Source: Isoetes taiwanensis | Taxonomy: Eukaryota; Streptophyta; Lycopodiopsida; Isoetales; Isoetaceae | Length of the DNA: 64,000 nucleotides | Assembly (NCBI GenBank): GCA_021234155.1 | Contig: JAJEKV010000025.1 | Span: forward strand, 10,988,982-11,052,981 | Direction of reading: 5' to 3' | Part shown: positions 1-12,620 of the stretch, piece after piece | Layout of the letters: each line of letters begins with the position of its first letter | How positions within the stretch are numbered: position 1 is the stretch's first letter | Translations under genes and position numbers: made by a program | Notes under the pieces: model-generated | What the model was told of the DNA's origin: nothing | The model's database searches: none | Seen by the model: the letters and a program-made list of their open reading frames with translations, nothing else

Positions 1-171
1 AGCGACCACCTTTTGGAAGTAAACGATATGGCGTTCCAATGTAGCCCGTTGAAGGGGTAGAAAGCCTGTCTCTGGAGTAGGATCTGGTATGGAACCCGTG
101 GACTTCACCCCGGGGCTCAGGCCAAAAAGACCTTCTCGCACCGCCGAGGTCATTCCAAGTGTTGAGGGATA

Positions 172-1400
172 TCACCGACCCCCACTTACGCGCCCCATAC
201 AAAAGGACCGGCCCCAAAACAAGTGTGACAAAATGGCCCTGGCATACAACTTCGCGGGTGTTGTTCTCGCATGGCATATAGTGCTTTCCAACCCGCCCGT
301 GACCGCAACCCGATGGCAAAGATCCCAATGTGTGGTAGTTGAGAACTCGATCCCCAAGTACTTGTAGGTCGGAGCCATCTCTACCTCTTGTCCCTGGTAA
401 GTGAATGAGGGAAGCCTTGGCTGATGGGATGATGCAACTAGCAGCACCCTAGTTTTGGCCAAGTTAACCCGCATGCCAGTGAATTGGCAAAAAGTGCCAA
501 GAGCATCCAGGTGACGTTGCATGTCCTCTGGAGTATAGGCCAGGAGGTTGACATCGTCAGCATATATGAGTTGCCGGATTGTGTGATGCATGAGATGTGC
601 ACCCGCACCTCCATGCTCAGAGAGCCAGTCTTCTAGTTGATCAATGTGTAGGCCAAAGAGTGTGGGGGAGAGGGGGCAACCCTGACGCACTCCAATGCTA
701 CTGATTACCGGCTGTGCTGACGATGTGCTGAGCATGCCTTGTATAGCCTATACACTGCATTCTGCAAGTCAAGGGGGGTCCCCAGCTGCCGCAATCTGTC
801 CCATAGCTTTCGCGGGGCACTGTGTCAAAAGCTTTTGCAAAATCCACGAAACAACAGTACAGGTTCTGCCGGCGATTCCTGCTATCCTATATCAATGTGT
901 GCAGAGTGAAGATGGCTGGGCCGAAAACCTGCGTGTGTAAGAGCTCGCACATCCGTTTCCTCTGCCCATATTGTCTGCTGCTCAAGGATGCCAGCCAACA
1001 GTTTTGCAAAGAGACTTTGTATATGGGCACAACTCTACTAGTGGTCCATTGCGGAGGGAAGCCTTCTCGCAATGCTTTATTAAACAATGCCGTGAGGACA
1101 GGCACCAGTGGAGGCCCAGCCCATTTCAGAAGTTCTGCCTGCATGCCACCTAAATCTGTTGCCTTCCCATTAGCTAGACGTTGTAGGCCCATGATGACAT
1201 CCCCCTCTGTGATAACTAGAGCCATGCCTATCTGTGGAGGTACTGGTGTCCGGCCCCCGAGCGGGTCGTAAAGATGTTGCAAGTACTGTACCCATTGCTC
1301 CGAGGTGATGTTCCCCGGTGGGTTGTCTTGCGTGCTCTTCTCGAGAATGTCCCAGGTGCGATCCGAAGACCAAACATCATTCTTGATGCTCTGCGAGGTA
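172..1400 (-). pseudogene. LINE reverse transcriptase domain, frameshifted
   Basis: Copies element RNA into DNA at the nicked target in non-LTR retrotransposons. Motifs in order on the minus strand are: an N-terminal stretch with NGKATDLGG and SRVVPIYK (about 1090-1210, frame A); FVDFAKAFDTVPR, the catalytic motif with the first Asp, near 812-852 in another frame; QGCPLSPTLFGLHIDQL upstream of YADD at 553-564, the second catalytic pair; and a thumb-like tail to 172. The segment normally linking VVPIYK to the first Asp motif is scrambled by at least two frame changes. All catalytic Asp residues are visible, so the break is in frame, not in the motifs. Coding sense continues below 172 to the window edge. 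Confidence 0.88.
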
Positions 1401-1659
1401 TCGGCCTTCTTGTTCTTGAGAAAGGAGCGGTATTGACCGACGGATGCGGGAGGTGGGATCGGTGACTTTACCCGAGTGTGCGCCGAGCTCCCGACACTCA
1501 TCATCGAACCATCATTTGCGGGGGAAGATGGTAGTGCCCGAGGTTCGCCGTGAAGCGGCCTCCCCCAGCATCTTTCGGCGGTTGTCGAAGCGGTGGTCGG
1601 TGGCGGTGCTCTTGAAGTGTGGGGGAGTTGCGGCGAGTCCCGCGAATCATGCTCAAAAT

Positions 1660-2851
1660 GAGCATAGGTCCACAGGTCGTAATCCAGGCGCAGCTGGGGC
1701 ACCCAGTGTGTTGAGGCAGTAGATGCACGGGGAGTCTCCCAATGGAGATGCATGAACAGGGGCCGGTGGTCCGAGTCCACTTCCTCGTCCCGGGTGTCTG
1801 TTCCGATGGAAAAATGAGTAACCAGGTGCAGATCCCCTTCCTCAACCAGCCCAGATAATCCACCACCTTTGGAGCCGCCTTGGTTCTCCGTCTACAAGTC
1901 AAAGCAGCTAGAAGATGGCCATTGTGCCAACCCATTACAAATAACCAGGTCAAAGATACTACCCAGCAACAACAACTACCTGCCATAGCATGAAATATGG
2001 CTGTCGTCTGACACCCTTGACCAAGCCACCTCTGCGGGGTTCAACTGCAAGACGTCCTCTGCCAGGGGCTCAAATTTTGGAACCTGCTCGGCTCCTGTGC
2101 ATGCATTAAAGTCGCCAAACAACATAACCCTGCCCAACTGTTTGTGCTGCTGTATGTCATCATATAGATCGACATAGGGCTCCAATCGATCCACATCCGA
2201 ATGAGTGTTATAAAAGTTGCTCTCGGCATGTGGAAAGTAGCATGCTGCTATGAGGAGAGTGTCGCCACTGTCATGCTGCACGCGCACCCACAAGTAGCGA
2301 TTGTACCTGTCTGTTTTGTGCAACGAGACTGAGTGCCTCAAGGTTGTACGGTAGTAGTAGGCAACCCCGCCATGCCCTCGCTTGCCTATGCACTCATTGA
2401 ACACCGAGAAATGCAGATAGCCTAGGAGGTTCGGCAGTCTGTGCCCTCCTTTCAGATGATTGCCATGCCTCAGTATTGCAGCCTGGAAATAGCATTTCTG
2501 AAATGGACTAGGAAGTGACGAGCGTGTTGCTCCTACCCGATGTGCTGAGATGATGCCATCTGCTGTATGTGCATGACCTCGGTAAAAAAAAGTGCTCCGC
2601 CTCATCTATAGCAAGACAACCACTCATCTCCTCAATACCAACAATATGCAGGCTCAAGGCCAGTGTGTGCTGATCATCCTATAGTGGCCTACATGTCTCA
2701 GAAGTGGGAATATCTGCCTGTCTAGTACGTAACAATTCTCAATCGAAGTCTGTGTGGACATGTTTACCTCCCATGTTTCCATGAGGAAAATGAGATCCAT
2801 ATCTGGTGCAATAGAGTTGAGACTCTCCCCTTTTACCAAAGGGAAGCCCAC
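1660..2851 (-). pseudogene. LINE apurinic-type endonuclease domain, broken
   Basis: Nicks target DNA to prime reverse transcription in L1-type elements. On the minus strand the segment opens with DLIFLMETWE (near 2800; the ETW catalytic Glu motif), then after a TGA at 2654-2656 comes KRGHGGVAYYYR, LFGDFNACTG near 2110 (the GDFN motif) and SDHRPLFMHL near 1770 (the terminal SDH motif). All three landmark motifs of the exonuclease-endonuclease-phosphatase fold are present and in order. Most of it sits in one frame, interrupted by stops, so the copy is a pseudogene by simple reading. Confidence 0.82.
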
Positions 2852-3184
2852 GGTTCAAAGACAACATCCGGAGAGGCACGCCCTATTTTGTTGGCATTCG
2901 ATGTGGGCCTTCGATGATCTGGCTCGGTTGCGGGGAAGCTCGTTAAGCCGGTGCCTGAAAATCAGCGCCGGAAATGGTGGGGCAGAGGTGCGTGAGGGGT
3001 ACCGCGGCGGGCGTCCACGAGTTGCAAATGGCATTGTATCACACCTCGGCGCGCCGCCCTGAAAATGCTGTTGCCTCGGGGTGCAAGACCCTCTACGACG
3101 GACGCCCTCGGCCTCGCCACCCGCCGCCGACCAGGACTCCCCGCCATCGGGTGAGATCCCGTCGACATACAAAGCCCCTTGGGC

Positions 3185-3649
3185 CTATCGGCCTAGGATG
3201 GCCTCACGTACATATATCCGCCAAAAGCGAAAGGTGACAACGCGCGGGCGATCTATGCGTTGAGTCCCAAGGCAGCTTGCTCTAGCAATGTGCACCGTAG
3301 TCGGAAATGCCATTCGAGATAGGATCTCATCCTGGATGCGCTTGGTGAGATCCTCTCCCGCCTCCTCCAAGAGTCCACGCACCACCACGTTATGGCATCG
3401 CCGGGCTCTACTCCTGCTGCTCACTGAGTCGAGGGCAGCATTATTCGCCCCAATGGTGATGCCCGCTATCGGAGGGTGTGGGCTGCTCACAGTGAGGGCA
3501 GTTTGGTGTGCGAGATGGAGCAGGTGGTGTCCGTCTGCCTGTTTGGCGACCTGTGGGCTGTGGGGCATGTGCGCGGTCGGCCCCACGTGTTGCGGCCTCT
3601 GCCGCTGGAGTCGGGAGCCTAGCTCTGTTGGAATCTCTTGCTTGTCCAA
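3185..3649 (-). pseudogene. LINE ORF1-like RNA-binding protein fragment
   Basis: A 154-codon minus-strand reading frame upstream of the endonuclease. Its C-terminal half contains NVVVRGLLEEAGEDLTKRI followed by RPRVVTFRF and a basic end. This pattern (short strand, EDL helix, then RPR plus hydrophobic strand) resembles the RRM-like domain of L1 ORF1 proteins that coat element RNA. The N-terminal half is low complexity. Open frames at 3677-4081 may be the upstream part of ORF1 but carry no motif I recognise. The assignment leans on position within the element as well as on the motif. Confidence 0.6.
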
Positions 3650-4090
3650 CTCATTTGTGCAAAGGCCCCGCGGTGTTCATAGACCTCGACATGGGAGGCC
3701 CACGCCTGGCGGGCAATGGTTGTTCCGAGCTCCCCGTATCTCCCTGATCTTGTATACGAGCCCTAATCTGCGGGTTCTTAGCTCTGCTGGATGGCCGACG
3801 GCGGTTAAAGACGTTAGATCGCGGTGGCATACCCTCGGCTTCGACTTGAGGCGGGAAATAGTTGCCACTCCTCTCCCGTTTTCGACACCTTGTCGCATGC
3901 CATAGTCTCTATGGTGGTGAGGGAGGAATCCACGTCGAGCTCGCAAGTCGACCAAGGCCTTGCTTATCCTATTGCCTCTCAAAGTGGGCCAAGCCCGAGT
4001 CGAATCTTCTAACCGCCTGCACGCGGGCCTCCATCTCTCATGTCCGCGTTGCCTTTCGCGCCAATCGTCTTTTGAGCACATGGGATCTTT

Positions 4091-4440
4091 GAGGGATCAG
4101 ATCTGCTTGCCGCCCCACCCAATCCACAGTTCTGTTACTCGACTGTTCCTCCAGGTTGTTTCATGGCCCTCGTCTATGCAGTGGCCGGGCTTGAGGCAGC
4201 CTTCATCCATCTCCGAGCCAACCTCATAGATTGGGCCTTCGCCCGAGCTTCCCTCCCTCATGGAAGAGGTTTCTCCCCTTGTCTTTGTTATCCAACCGAG
4301 CCCGCCATGCATGCCCTCCCCTCGTTCTCCCGTTGGGCTGGGCTGGGGGGAAATGTCTCCCTCTAAATGGGGGGTATGGGCAAGGGGCTACGTACGCCAT
4401 GAGGTTGTATAGTATGGATGGGGATTAAAGAGTTAAAGTG
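4091..4440. other. Spacer between LINE and GA-rich repeats
   Basis: Moderately GC-rich DNA with only short overlapping frames. It may be the 5' untranslated part of the minus-strand LINE. No motif, promoter or repeat was recognised. Confidence 0.4.
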
Positions 4441-4861
4441 CTATTAAGAATTGAAAGATGTTTAAAAGCATAAACGATGCCCGCCCTCGATTAGGTACGG
4501 GGGTTCAACCTTGTGGGGGGAGGTTCGATTCACAGCTACTGTCGGAATACTTTTGGTATGGGCTTGGTTCGAATAAGCTTTTTGGAATAGGCTGAAATGG
4601 TATGACAAGGAGGGAATGAGGAGACGGCGCATCCAAATCCAGCAAATTTTGAGTGTTCTAGAACACAGGAACACTCTATTGGCCCGCCATGGGTGCATGA
4701 TGGGATAGAGAGAGATAAAGGGGAAAAAGCAAGGCTATGGAGAGAGGGAAAAGGAAGGGCCGAGAGAAAGAAGGCTGGAGAGAGAGGGAGGGAGGAGGGA
4801 GGGAGAGAGAGAGAATGTGAGCTAGAGAGAGACTATGAGCAAGGCGCCAGACATCCAAATG

Positions 4862-4865
<4 letters not shown>

Positions 4866-4940
<75 letters not shown>
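4866..4940. repeat. (GA)n microsatellite 1
   Basis: An uninterrupted GA/AG dinucleotide run of about 75 bases inside the first higher-order unit. Confidence 0.97.
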
Positions 4941-4942
<2 letters not shown>

Positions 4943-5223
4943 TATTTTTAATGTCCGTAGCACAAGCCAAAGATAGAGAGATCTATGAGCAAGGCGCTAG
5001 ACATCCAATAATTTTGAGTGTTCTAGAACTGAACACTCTATTGGCGCATATGGTCAGCCTTTGATGGGATATAGAGAGAGAGATAAAGGGGAAAAAAGGC
5101 TATGGGAGAGAGGGAAAAGGAAGGGCCGAGAGAAAGAAGGCTGGAGAGAGAGGGAGGGAGGGAGGGGGGAGAGAGAGAATGTGAGCTAGAGAGAGACTAT
5201 GAGCAAGGCGCTAGACATCCAAA

Positions 5224-5228
<5 letters not shown>

Positions 5229-5317
<89 letters not shown>
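5229..5317. repeat. (GA)n microsatellite 2
   Basis: An uninterrupted GA/AG run of about 89 bases in the second unit, bounded by AAATAATGAG and TGTATTTTTA. Confidence 0.97.
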
Positions 5318-5319
<2 letters not shown>

Positions 5320-5539
5320 TATTTTTACGGTCAGAGCACAAGCCAGAGAGAGAGAGAGAGAGCAAGAGACATCCAATGTAATTTTGAGTGTTCTAGAACA
5401 AGCCAAAGATAGAGAGACTATGGGTCAGCCTTGATGGGATATAGAGAGAGAAAGGGAAAAGCAAGGCTATAGAGAGAGGGAAAAAGGAAGGGCAGAGAAA
5501 AGAAGGCTAGAGAGACAAAGAGAAAGGAAGAAGGAAGGA

Positions 5540-5639
<100 letters not shown>

Positions 5640-5699
5640 AGAGACTATGAAGCTAGAGAGAGAATGTGAGCACGAGGCTCATTGTAGGGAGTTTGTGCA

Positions 5700-6410
5700 A
5701 GCACGAAAGTGATGAGAGGCTTTGGCTTATCTTGAGTTTTTAAGGTTGCATTTGTCGGTGATATGGGACAATGGTACGTGCTAATGAACAAATTTAGACG
5801 CTTTTAGAGAATTTATGTTGCTTGTGATTTCTCCCTTACATCTGGATACACCGGCATGGGGGTTCTCTTGTCTAGATATGGTGGGGTGCATTTGCATGGC
5901 GATTGGTGAATTCCATATGTATGTTCTTCTTGCTATCGGTCTATCCATGTGTGTTCTTGTCATCCAAACTCTATGTGATAACTCTTATGCATGTTACTAA
6001 CACGTGAAAGCATGTCCAGGTTCTTTGATAGCTGGCGGGACTACGTGTGTATATAGTTATCTTGTATTGTTGTCATCTTCTTATATATATACATGGCTTT
6101 CATGTATATAGCATTGTGGGAGGTAGTACTTGTTCTGTGTACTCTGATGATTTATGTGAATATGAATCGAAGTTTTTGAGACTAAATTTTTTTGGGTCTA
6201 TAACATATACTTTTGGGTATTCTTGAAGCTAATTATAATAGCCTTATGATGTCCTAAAGGCTTCATGTCATGCTCTGTTCTTTTGTCATATAGGGTCTTG
6301 AATATAATTTGTGGCAACTGGTCTACGAGCCATTTATCCCATGCATAAAAGCTGTTTACATGCGATTATATGTTAGGAGAAAGAACCATTTATTTTGCAA
6401 CATTAGACGA
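5700..6410. other. AT-rich DNA without recognised genes
   Basis: Only short frames are present. The longest (5815-6000, plus strand) encodes a hydrophobic peptide with no recognisable family and no gene context. I see no RNA gene or promoter. Confidence 0.5.
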
Positions 6411-6413
6411 AAA

Positions 6414-6453
<40 letters not shown>

Positions 6454-6975
6454 AAAAAGAAAGAAAGAATGATTTTTATCGTCCACTGAGACCAATTGGC
6501 CTATGGGACCTAGAAGGAACGCAACAAACTTATTACTGTCCGAGTTTAAAAACCCCCGCCCCGAAGGGTTTTCGAGGGAAAAACCGTGGCAGTAATAAGA
6601 ATGCTGTCAAATTGTACAAGTATACATCATCATGAAATAAATGTATATATACATATCAAGTGTGTGCCCGAGGACATAGCTGATCTCGCATGTCCATAAC
6701 CTCCTGAAAGTATGATCCCAGCACCCGTACGGAAGCCTGCTCAATGTGGATGCAAAAGCTTTGCATTTGGAATGGAGAAGGAAGCAATTAGTAAAGTAAA
6801 GACAGTGAGATGGTGGCCATTTATTCCATGCATAGAAGCTGTTTACATGCAATTATATGTTAGGAGAAAGAAACATTGTATTTTGCAACATTAGAAGGCA
6901 GCTCGACAAAGATGCAAAAAGCTTTGCATTTGGAATGGAGAAGGAAGCAATTAGTAAAGTAAGGACGGTGAGATG
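6320..6975. repeat. Diverged local duplications
   Basis: Two partial duplications interleave. A block ending in TATGTTAGGAGAAAGAA and TTTTGCAACATTAGA occurs at about 6330-6408 and 6817-6896. A second block with CTTTGCATTTGGAATGGAGA and AAGCAATTAGTAAAGTAA occurs at about 6750-6815 and 6911-6980. The (AAAG)n tract follows directly on the first copy of the first block. No coding content. Confidence 0.75.
6411..6469. repeat. (AAAG)n microsatellite
   Basis: About 59 bases of GAAA/AAAG tetranucleotide repeat with one interruption near its 3' end. Confidence 0.95.
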
Positions 6976-6980
6976 GTGGC

Positions 6981-9798
6981 TAGGGATTGACAAAGGAACA
7001 TTTGCACATAGATCTGATTGGCTCACTAGATTGTAAGTGCTTCATTTTCTAGACTCCTAATTTTAAATCAATAGGATGTCTTAGTTAGCTTGCTCATTCT
7101 TTTTTCCTTAGACCTAGTGTGTTATATTCTAAAGGGTCGTCAATTAAAAAATATTACAATTGGATGGAAAATGCATTGAATGCTAAATTTTATACTTCGT
7201 GATTGGAGAACTGGTTATATTGCACCATATACATGCTTCTTGGTACTTCACAATCAATTCTAAATTTCTTTGTAGTAACCATTCATTTCTATTCCATGGC
7301 CCAAGGGTCTTCTTGGACGTTAAATTTTTTCTATCTATTCTATTTTATTATCTTAGTGCTTTCTTCTAGTTACTTCACATTCAATTCTAATTTCTTCTAG
7401 AGACTCTTGGAAAATTGATATTGGGTGTTTGCACTCTTCTCATGAAGTCGTTGGATGCTTGGAATTCAATTGCCCAAGTATCTGCTTGTAGCCCAAATTG
7501 AGAGAGTGAATAAGATGATATGTGGAAGGAGCATGAGATAGCATTTTTGCCTGCCCCACCACATCAGCAACCTGCATAGTCGAGAAGCCCTTTAGTGAGT
7601 GTGACTAGAATCAAGTCAAAATTCATTTAGGTTTTCATCTATAACTAGGCTTTGATATTTTCATCGTCTTCTTCAATATATATCCTTTTGTGGCTCCTCC
7701 AAAAGTTTATTTTTTGAACGTGCTAATGTTGTACCATAGTTGTTAATTGCATATCATTCACATTTGGAGTGTATTCTTACTGGATTATCAATTTGTTAGC
7801 AACTGCAATACTCTTTGCTTCTTCTACATGTACTCAACTGTAGATTGTACCCAACGAGCTTGTACCTAATGAGTTGAGGTTCATATCCAAGACTGGCAAA
7901 AGTAAACTACTATCTTGCCTCGGGCCATTGGATTGGAGTTTAACAAAAATAATACATTGTCTGAGGCATATAGATTTTTAGCAATTTTCATGATACATAA
8001 TAAATATGTATCTAAAGCCTCATTTAACGTCTTACATCTCCTACAATTATGCATCAAAACAACAAGGTTGTCAAGGAGGATTTAATTAATATCAATGGTT
8101 GCTATGCATTTTATTAATGTCGATATTTGTTATGTACAAAAACATCGTCATAGCAAAGTAGGGGTAATATCAAGGTGACGAAGGCCATGTAGGAGAACTG
8201 ATGCTACATGTTTAAATTACGCACTTGTGAAACTCATGCAAATTCTTATGTATGTCTTATCACATTGGAGTAAGTTTTTGAACACTATATTTTGAAGCTC
8301 TTTGAATGGAAAAAGCTTAAAGGGTGAGGAAGCCAACTCATGGTTTGATTACATCTAAAGCTTTGGTATAACCACATGAAATTCTCTAATGAGCCATTTT
8401 CTTAAATATTTATGGGCCTTTTGTCCAATTTACCAAGAGGTTGTCTTTCATTTGAAAGAAAAAAACAACGGCATTATGGGATGATTTATATTCTACATAA
8501 TGGCTTAGGACGCTAAAATAGGATCATGACAAAGAATATAGATATATAACCCCACATATTTATTGTTCTCTATAATGTAAAAGTGTCAGCTTGAAGATTT
8601 ATGTAGAAAGAATGTAGGTAAAGGTCTTCATTTAAAAGAAAATAGAAGTTTTCTCGATTGTCACACAAGCTAAAAACAATGTCCCTAAATTCTTCAAACT
8701 ATGCCATGATGGCAATTTTATTCTTCTCAATTTGACATGTAAATATGATGAATGAAATGTTTTTCTCCTCAAAGTACATCCCATTAAGGATCTACCCAAG
8801 TTGTAGAGCAATTTAACCCCAAGGAGAATTTGTCCCTTCCAGTAGCAAGAATTTTGTTCTATAGGCAAAGTTTTCAATGATTCATAAAACCAATGGTTCA
8901 AGAAAAAGGATGTTTCAACAAAACATCAATACTATTAGCTATTGAACATATTTTGTTAACAATGTTGAGTAGATCTAGTGTCTATAAGCACCCATTATTC
9001 ATACATATATATGTAACCATGCCATACGAAAAACAAGTTGAGACAAATAGGTGGATCACATCATGCATGTGTGGTACTAAACATGGACAAGATGAACTTA
9101 AGAGGGGCACCAAAGAAGGAAGCATTCTCTATTTCACGAGATCTTGAAGGCGACCCAACAGGCACAAATTGGAGGTGGCTAGGAGATCTTGAAGGTGATG
9201 CGACCGACACGGCACGGTGATGGCGGTGATGATGAACTCGGCCATGGTGGTGGGAAGTTCCTGCAAAATAAAAGATATCAATGAAGAAACACTTAAAAAC
9301 TATGTAACAAAAAGATCCTCGGGGTTCATGTTAGAATACGAAAGGGGCATAGGCTGGAGCAGGATTAGTAGGAGTAAGATGCACCCGCGCTTGAGCCACA
9401 AGAATGGAAGCAATAGAGGAGGAGAGGGATGATAGGGTACCCCATGTTGGTATTATTTGAAGTGAATGAGACTAGGGAATTAGAATGCAATATAAATTTA
9501 TAGTTGGAATGGGCATTATAAGTGTGGACAACCAACCCCTCCTCTACTACACGTTGACAAAGTATCTGTTTACAACCGTTTCAAATACCTTGCAGTTTAT
9601 CATGGTCTGTACCTTCCAAGATATCATACATTAAGTGCAATCTGCACAGTTTATAGTGGCCAGTTTCACAGCTTCTTTTTCTCATTTAGTAACTTGTAGT
9701 GGGTTTTTATGGTGCTTAATGAGGCAATGTCAACATTTCTGCCTCTAATGTGTCTAGACAGAGGGCATCCATGTGGTTGCCACCCTTCAGAGCTTTGC
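6981..9798. other. AT-rich intergenic DNA, nothing recognised
   Basis: Very AT-rich sequence with short frames on both strands. The longest compact candidates (8632-8901 minus, 8893-9147 plus, 9217-9432 plus) have no recognised motif, no consistent codon pattern and no supporting splice context. Downstream of the PPR stop this includes that gene's presumed 3' flank. Confidence 0.5.
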
Positions 9799-12620
9799 TC
9801 AGCATTTTACATTCATCTGAGCATTGGCCCAAATTTTTGATATCAGAATATATGCTGCACCGCAAGATGGATCCAAGGAAACTGCAGCATAGAAACATTG
9901 GTTTCCTAGATCCACATTGCAGTGCAATTCACAAGCACTAAGCAATGACATATGAAGAGAAATATCTCTGTGTGTCACAGCTTCTAAATAACCCATTGCT
10001 TCATTAAAGCATCCTGCATGACCAAGAAGATCTACTATGCAAGTAAAATGCAGTATATTCGCCTCAAGGCCATAACATTCCTCCATATTTCTGAAATACC
10101 AAAGTCCTTCATCAACTAAACCAGTCTGAGATAATGAAGCAAGGATACCAACAAACGTCACATTATCTGCTTTGACATAGTGATGCCGCATGTCCTGTAG
10201 ACATTGCACAGTTGATTCAGCCTCACCAAACTGGGCATAAGCTGCAATCATTGTATTCCATGATACAAGATTTTTAGACGGCATTCTAACGAAAACCATG
10301 AATGCCATCTCCAAGTTGCCACACTTGGAATACATATCAAGTAGGCCATTTCCAAGGTAAATTTCAGTTTCTAGTCTCTCCTGAATTATGAGCTCATGGA
10401 TGCATCTCCCTTTTGCTATGGTACCTATGCTGGTACATGCTCTTAAGATGCCTGAATATGTCATTTTGTCGCCACGAATGTCTATCTGCTGCATATTTTC
10501 AAAGCAGTCTAAAGCAAGGCATCCTTCACCATGCTCTACAAATCCTGAAATCATTGCATTCCAGGACACAATATCTTGGTTGGGCAGTTTTTTATGGATT
10601 CTGTGAGCTTCTTCAAGCTTTCCGCATTTTGCATACATGTCAACAAGGCTATTTCCTACAAAATTGCAAGATTCAAAACCATGCTCAATAATCAGCTCAT
10701 GGATTCTCCTCCCATGTTCTATGACTCCAACACTGCCACATGCTTTTAGAACACTCAGGAATATCACACTGCTTGGTATTATGCTGCTATGTTGCATGTT
10801 CCCAAAACACTCCAAAGCGAGAGGACCATCATGTTCAGCATACCCTGCAATCATTGCACCCCATGATATCACGTCTTTGATCAACAATTTGCAAAAAATG
10901 TTCTGCGCCTCTTTCAAACTCCCAGATTTTGCATACATATCAACAAGAGCATTACTCACTGCAATATCATCCTGGAGATCGTTCTTAAAATTTGCTTTCA
11001 AAAAAGCCTGCCCCACTCTATTGCGCCAGTCACACCACATGCTTTAAAGATTGCTAGATATGTTATTCGGCTTGGTTTTATACCATCATGCTCCATATGC
11101 TCAAGATATTTTAATGCAACATCAGATTTACCTTGCTGACTATATCCTGCAATGATGATATCCCAGGATACTACAGTTCGGTTTACTAATTGATCAAATG
11201 TCCTATGGGCTTCTTCTAAGCTCCCACATTTGGCATACATATCAACAAAGGGTATTGCCAATGACAACATCAGATTGAAGACGACACTTGAAGATAAGAT
11301 CATGAATGCATCTTCCATATTGTATGATCCCAATGCTGGTGCATGCTTTTAAGAGACTCAAAAATGTGACTTTGTTTGGATCTACACCTTTCAGCTTCAT
11401 GGTTTCAAAACATTCCAAAGCAAGGTAGCCTTTATTATGATGTGCATACCCTGCAAGAATTATACTCCAGGCTACGACATTCTGTTTTGGTAGGCCTTCA
11501 AAAGTTAATCTTGCCTCTCCCAAGCTTCCACATTTCACATACATATCCACAAGACTGCTTCCAAGGACATTGTCAGAGAAGAAACCACCATCTAAGATTT
11601 GACAATGAATTTGCCTGCCCACTGATATGGCACTTAGAATGCCACATGCTTTTGTAACACCAAGAAATGTTACTTTATCTGGTTTAATCATGTCATGCTG
11701 CATATGTTTAAAATATTCTAGGGCAAGAAAGCCTTTGCCTTGCTGGGAACATCCTAAGATTATGGAATTCCATGACACCACATTTTTTGCAGGCAATCTA
11801 CAAAAGACTCTAAATGCATCCTTTAACAGGCTGCATTTTGCATACATGTTAACAAGCGCATTCCCAATACAAGTATCAGATTGAAATGCGTTCTCAATAA
11901 TTTGTTCGTGAATTATTTTGCCCTGTTCTATGGAACCCATTCTACCACATGCTTTTATCATGCTCAAAAATGTCACTTTGCTTGGCTTTATGCCCTCTTG
12001 TTCCATGTTATGAAAACATTCTAGTGCAAGATGATCTTTGTCGAGTTGCACATATGCTACAATCATTAGAGTCCATAACACCACATTTTTATTTGGTAAA
12101 CTATAGAAGATTGTGCATGCCTCATAAATTGCCACATTTAACATACAAGTGGAGGAGTGTAGTCTGCACTGAAATGTCGGATTGAAATCCGTTTTCCACA
12201 ATCTCGGCATGAAGGCGTCTTCCTTGTTCTATGGAACCTATGCTATTACATGTTTCCAAGGTACTAAAATGCGTGAATTTATCTGGGTTCCCACCATTCT
12301 GCTGCATTTTTTGCATATAATTCAAAACAAATCTCACCTTGTCCATGCTTGACGTTGGCATCGATGATGGTATTCCACATTTGCTGATCTGGATTTGGAA
12401 AACTACTGAAGACTTCATTTGCTCCAATCAAATTCCCACTTGTAGCAAATTCGTAAATAGCATCTTGAGAGATAATTGGTGGCTGTTTCTGCTTTTTAAT
12501 ATGGGAAGAAGACGAGAATCCCTTCATCCATATGTTTTCGCTTGAATTTTGATTATGGATGGTGGGAATCAAGTTCAAGAACTCCAATTTGCACCCAGAC
12601 ACATTGGCAATCATTGCCAA
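9799..12620 (-). pseudogene. PLS-class pentatricopeptide repeat (PPR) gene with four indels
   Basis: PPR proteins bind organellar RNA one base per repeat and act in RNA editing, splicing or stability. Read on the minus strand, about 940 codons give a continuous series of PPR repeats with alternating P, L and S signatures (LVDMYAKCGSL, VVSWN, MIAGYAQ, KPDKVTF, ACG..G.IE.GR.IH). The frame changes near 12,290 (one extra A in an A-run), 12,130 (about two bases missing at TTTATGAG), 11,255 (one extra T in CTTTG) and 11,035 (one G missing in GGGG). At each point repeat homology continues without loss in the next frame. It ends in an E-like motif (NVDLGNQCFYAAVSLDPSCG) with no DYW domain, stop TGA at 9799-9801. 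No intron is visible. The start at 12,620 (MAMIANVSG) would allow an organellar presequence, which is inferred. Either a recent pseudogene or an intact gene with consensus errors. Confidence 0.93.

Larger units (their letters stand above)
1..4090 (-). mobile_element. Decayed L1-type LINE retroposon, cut by the window edge
   Basis: Reading the minus strand from about 4.1 kb down to base 1 gives, in the order expected of an L1-clade non-LTR retrotransposon, an ORF1-like RNA-binding segment (3185-3649), an apurinic-type endonuclease (about 1660-2851) and a reverse transcriptase (about 172-1400). The frame changes several times and there are in-frame stops, for example at 2654-2656, so the copy is inactive as sequenced. 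Coding sense continues to base 1, so the RNase H or zinc-finger part and the poly(A) tail lie outside the window. No 5' target-site duplication was found. The domain order is seen; the clade assignment rests on general L1 family knowledge. Confidence 0.85.

Noticed and set aside
1170-1722. Plus-strand and alternate-frame open frames within the LINE
   Set aside because: Shadows of the minus-strand endonuclease and RT coding regions.
4500-4560. GGTTCGATTCAC near 4,525 as a tRNA B box
   Set aside because: No A box, cloverleaf or stem could be built around it.
4676-5434. Long Arg-Glu and Leu-Ser reading frames on both strands
   Set aside because: They are translations of (GA)n dinucleotide arrays; no start context, no domain.
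10388-12545. Plus-strand open frames across the PPR region
   Set aside because: Antisense shadows of the repeat-coding strand.
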